This document shows positions 45,789 through 47,912 of a DNA stretch of 47,912 nucleotides, one piece after another. The position numbers and the translations under genes were made by a program. The DNA is from Kiritimatiellia bacterium. Lineage in GTDB: Bacteria; Verrucomicrobiota; Kiritimatiellia; RFP12; UBA1067. The DNA is taken from assembly GCA_016296065.1 (NCBI GenBank), contig JAEDKA010000027.1, positions 1 to 47,912 on the forward strand, written 5' to 3'. Numbering within the stretch: position 1 is the first letter of the stretch; every line of letters starts with the position of its first letter. Under the pieces are notes generated by a model. It was not told where the DNA came from. It searched no databases and saw only the letters and a list, made by a program, of their open reading frames with translations.

Positions 45789-47111
45789 TCAATTATCTGC
45801 GCAGCCATAGGCGATCGCGTTGAATCGTCCGTTGGCGTTTATGCGACGGATCGTCTCCGCGGCAAAACGCGCTTGATAGGCGAACGAAAGCTTGATCGGC
45901 AGTTCCGTCGGCAGTCCGAGATGCGTAAGGACGATCTTGAGGATTGTCGCCGGGTTCTCGAAGTTCGCCGGATGGATGACGCCGAGAACCAGATAGACGG
46001 AGCCCATGGGCGCGATTCCCGCGCAGACCGTCATGCCCTTCACGTCGCCCTTGCTGAAGCTCGTCTCCATTAGGAAAAGCTCATCGCCTGTCAGAAGATC
46101 GCGGCACTTCATGCCGACGCCGGACTTCACGGCCAGCACCTCAAGCCAGGTATAGCGGTAGTTCTCGAAATATTCCGCAGCTGCGCGGTCGTATCTGTTC
46201 TCCAGCTTGCCCTTGCGCTTAAGGATGCGCTTTATCGCGGGCTCGCCGTGCTGGTCGTCCATCATCGTCGCAAAGTCTCCGGCAACCATGTCGAGGTTGG
46301 GGTCTGTTACACACCCGCGTTCCTCGTCAATCGGGAAACCGAGTCGCTTAGCCGCGTCAAGCCGCTCCTCATGCGTTGATTCGGGGATGACAACATGACG
46401 GACTAATTCGCGAGTGACGATCCTGACGCCATCATAGTCCCAGAGCATTCTGTCGCGCTCAACGGGATCCTTCACGAACTTGAAGTCGACCGGCCCCGTG
46501 TACTTTGCCGGCGGCAGCTCGCCAATGTCTATCGGCTCGCCGAGTTCGTCGTCGTCATCGTCGTTGTCGTCGCCGTCTTCGTCATCGAGGTATTCGAATG
46601 CAAGGAACATTTCCTCGTCAATGGGCGGATGTTCCATCTCCTTGAACAAGTCCCTAGCCTTCGCGACGCGGAGGTCTACCAGTCTGTCGAGCTCTTCATC
46701 GGTCGGAGGTGGATTGGCGTCTCGCTCGTCGTCAGACGTATCGAGAAGAGAACACTTCACGACCAGATTTTCATTGGTTCGATAATCCCGCCATCTCGCG
46801 AAACTGCAGCCGTAAACGTCAAGGAGCTTGTCGAGTTCGCTCCCGTCGCCCTCCTCGCACGCAAAAACAAAGGACATGAACCCGTCGAGTTCGTCCTCGG
46901 TCAGCTTCTCGGAAACCGGCGCGTCGTGATCCGACGCATAGCCGTTGTATATGTCGCAGAACTCGCCATACGACAGCACCCCGCGGAGGTTTGCCGCGGC
47001 GTTGAGGCAGCGCAGCATGAACTCCTCGCGCGGGTCGAACTCGGAGCCGCCCGCATCCGGATCCATCCACTCGCCGTCCGGCCCCACTATTCTGTCAAAC
47101 GGATTATTCAT
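45789..47111 (-). CDS. Acidic hypothetical protein co-transcribed with the GH95-like gene
   Basis: A 440-residue, strongly acidic, apparently cytoplasmic protein (no signal or membrane segment). The middle contains an Asp run (about 185-200). The C-terminal half, from DRAAAEYFENYRYTWLEVLAV through GVGMKCRDLLTGDELFLMETS to GVIHPANFENP, resembles the conserved part of proteins often carrying SEC-C metal-binding tails, but no SEC-C motif is present. I do not know the family. It starts the operon that continues into the GH95-like gene. Confidence 0.6.
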   Translation of the reverse strand: MNNPFDRIVGPDGEWMDPDAGGSEFDPREEFMLRCLNAAANLRGVLSYGEFCDIYNGYASDHDAPVSEKLTEDELDGFMSFVFACEEGDGSELDKLLDVYGCSFARWRDYRTNENLVVKCSLLDTSDDERDANPPPTDEELDRLVDLRVAKARDLFKEMEHPPIDEEMFLAFEYLDDEDGDDNDDDDDELGEPIDIGELPPAKYTGPVDFKFVKDPVERDRMLWDYDGVRIVTRELVRHVVIPESTHEERLDAAKRLGFPIDEERGCVTDPNLDMVAGDFATMMDDQHGEPAIKRILKRKGKLENRYDRAAAEYFENYRYTWLEVLAVKSGVGMKCRDLLTGDELFLMETSFSKGDVKGMTVCAGIAPMGSVYLVLGVIHPANFENPATILKIVLTHLGLPTELPIKLSFAYQARFAAETIRRINANGRFNAIAYGCADN

Positions 47112-47327
47112 GTTATTGCCTATAACTTAACTATAATTCCAAGCCATTGCTTTCGCTGGTGGGAGTTTTGGAGTTTTGGAGAATCGTATTTTTGAGATTT
47201 TCTCCCTAACTCCAAGACTCCCAATAGCGAAAGCAACCGCCAAAGTTATCCTCATTTACATTCCCGTGCGGAGCGCGGGCGGCGGGCTACACGGCTTAAA
47301 ACTTTTACGCCAATCATGCCAGTAGGT
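47112..47327. other. Spacer with long imperfect hairpin
   Basis: No coding frame seen. Arms 47147-47175 and 47208-47236 pair in 26 of 29 positions. Each arm contains GGAGTTTT-like 8-bp units. It lies downstream of gltX and upstream of the acidic-protein gene, and might act as a terminator or be a mobile palindrome. Confidence 0.7.
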
Positions 47328-47912
47328 TCATTCGGACGCCAGCGTCTCCGCGGCGTGGCGAAGGCGCGAGAGCGTCTTCTCCTTCCCGAGGAGCTGAAGC
47401 ATCTCGAAAAGTCCTATGCCCTCGCCGCGTCCCGAGACGGCGACGCGGATCGGATGCACCCACGGACCCATACCGTTGCCCTGCGAGAGCTCCTTGACGA
47501 GCGCCTCGAGTGCGGGAGCGGACCAGTCCTCGACCTTGGAGAATCGCTCGACGAGATCGAGGAGGGTCGCCTTGACGCCCGGCTTCTTCAGCCGCTTCTC
47601 GACGGCCTTCGGGTCGAACTCGAAGTCGTCCGAGACGAAGCACTTCACAGCGGCGGGAATGTCGTTGAGGAACTTGGTGCGCACCTGGAGCTGGTCCGCG
47701 AGATACGACCACCATGCGTCGTCATGGGCAGGGGCCTCGCCTGCGCGGGACTTGACCTCCTTCACGAACTCGTCGTGCGGGATCTTCTTGATGTACTCGC
47801 CGTTCATCCACGCGAGCTTCTTGGGGTCGAACATCGCGGCGGTGACGTGCACCTTCTCGAGCTCGAAGAGCTTGATCATCTCCTCGCGCGTCAGCACCTC
47901 GCGGTCGTCGCC
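47328..47912 (-). CDS. gltX: Glutamyl-tRNA synthetase, C-terminal part
   Basis: The right edge cuts this gene; 194 residues of the C-terminal half are visible. GDDREVLTREEMIKLFELEKV followed by MFDPKKLAWMNGEYIKK is the conserved start of the anticodon-binding region of GltX. VHPIRVAVSGRGEGIGLFEMLQLLGKEKTLSRL is its ending. The enzyme charges tRNA-Glu (or tRNA-Gln in organisms using the amidotransferase route). No anomaly in the visible part. Confidence 0.93.
   Translation of the reverse strand, partial: GDDREVLTREEMIKLFELEKVHVTAAMFDPKKLAWMNGEYIKKIPHDEFVKEVKSRAGEAPAHDDAWWSYLADQLQVRTKFLNDIPAAVKCFVSDDFEFDPKAVEKRLKKPGVKATLLDLVERFSKVEDWSAPALEALVKELSQGNGMGPWVHPIRVAVSGRGEGIGLFEMLQLLGKEKTLSRLRHAAETLASE

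Noticed and set aside
1..47912. Prophage, insertion sequence transposase, rRNA or diversity-generating retroelement
   Set aside because: No transposase, integrase, reverse transcriptase or rRNA sequence was recognised. The four-helix-bundle protein has no retroelement neighbours.

Overview
The window is about 48 kb of a GC-rich bacterial chromosome with almost every gene on the minus strand. Only a two-gene block (10211-11781) is on the plus strand. The gene mix suggests an anaerobic, carbohydrate-degrading member of the PVC group, most likely a gut-type Kiritimatiellota or relative. The reasons are a V/A-type ATPase in D-I-K order, an RNase HIII, a 2-hydroxyacyl-CoA dehydratase-type activase, and several secreted glycan-directed proteins (a GH95-like fucosidase, a GH74/Asp-box protein, a DUF1861 lipoprotein and a giant beta-propeller protein). 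The taxonomic call is inference from gene content, not from a marker phylogeny.

Layout. 1-7225 is accessory: a partial membrane protein, a complete AbiE-type type IV toxin-antitoxin pair with a readable promoter and operator, a YkgJ-type cysteine-cluster protein, a four-gene operon of uncharacterised membrane and lipoproteins, an O6-methylguanine methyltransferase, a DUF1287 protein, a frameshifted pseudogene, and about 0.5 kb of non-coding DNA rich in inverted repeats. 7226-10034 holds a fused activase/HgdB-like protein and its P-loop partner. 10211-11781 (plus) is an oxidoreductase and a short ketoacyl-synthase-like protein. 11807-18032 holds a BatA-like von Willebrand protein, a short UvrC, TatA, a FabZ-like dehydratase, a DMT transporter, a nucleotide-sugar dehydratase and CdsA. 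18112-24800 holds a secreted Asp-box protein, UppS, PurA, RNase HIII and aldose epimerase. 24941-28836 is the start of a division and cell wall cluster (mraZ-rsmH-ftsL-ftsI). 28951-33606 is one 1551-residue secreted protein. 33803-35811 is rbfA-truB-ribF and a tRNA-Lys. 35873-47111 holds the DUF1861 lipoprotein, an ACP/four-helix-bundle/YfhO-like operon, V-ATPase K, I and D, an amidase, the GH95-like enzyme and an acidic unknown protein. gltX runs off the right edge.

Two features recur across the window. First, promoters are unusually easy to read: extended -10 boxes of the form TGnTATAAT lie upstream of many genes. In at least four cases the box ends only 6-7 nt before the start codon and no ribosome binding site is present, which predicts leaderless mRNAs. 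Second, short palindromic elements lie inside genes without breaking them. These are an 18-bp CGCGGC-N6-GCCGCG element read in the same frame as Arg-Gly-x-x-Ala-Ala in four unrelated proteins, a 66-bp double palindrome in uppS, GGGGACAGTCCCC palindromes in two large proteins (one as a 21-bp-period array), and 8-9-bp GTG-rich arrays. Together they look like mobile or expanding palindromes tolerated as peptide inserts, comparable in idea to Rickettsia palindromic elements. No transposase or REP-associated tyrosine transposase is visible in the window.
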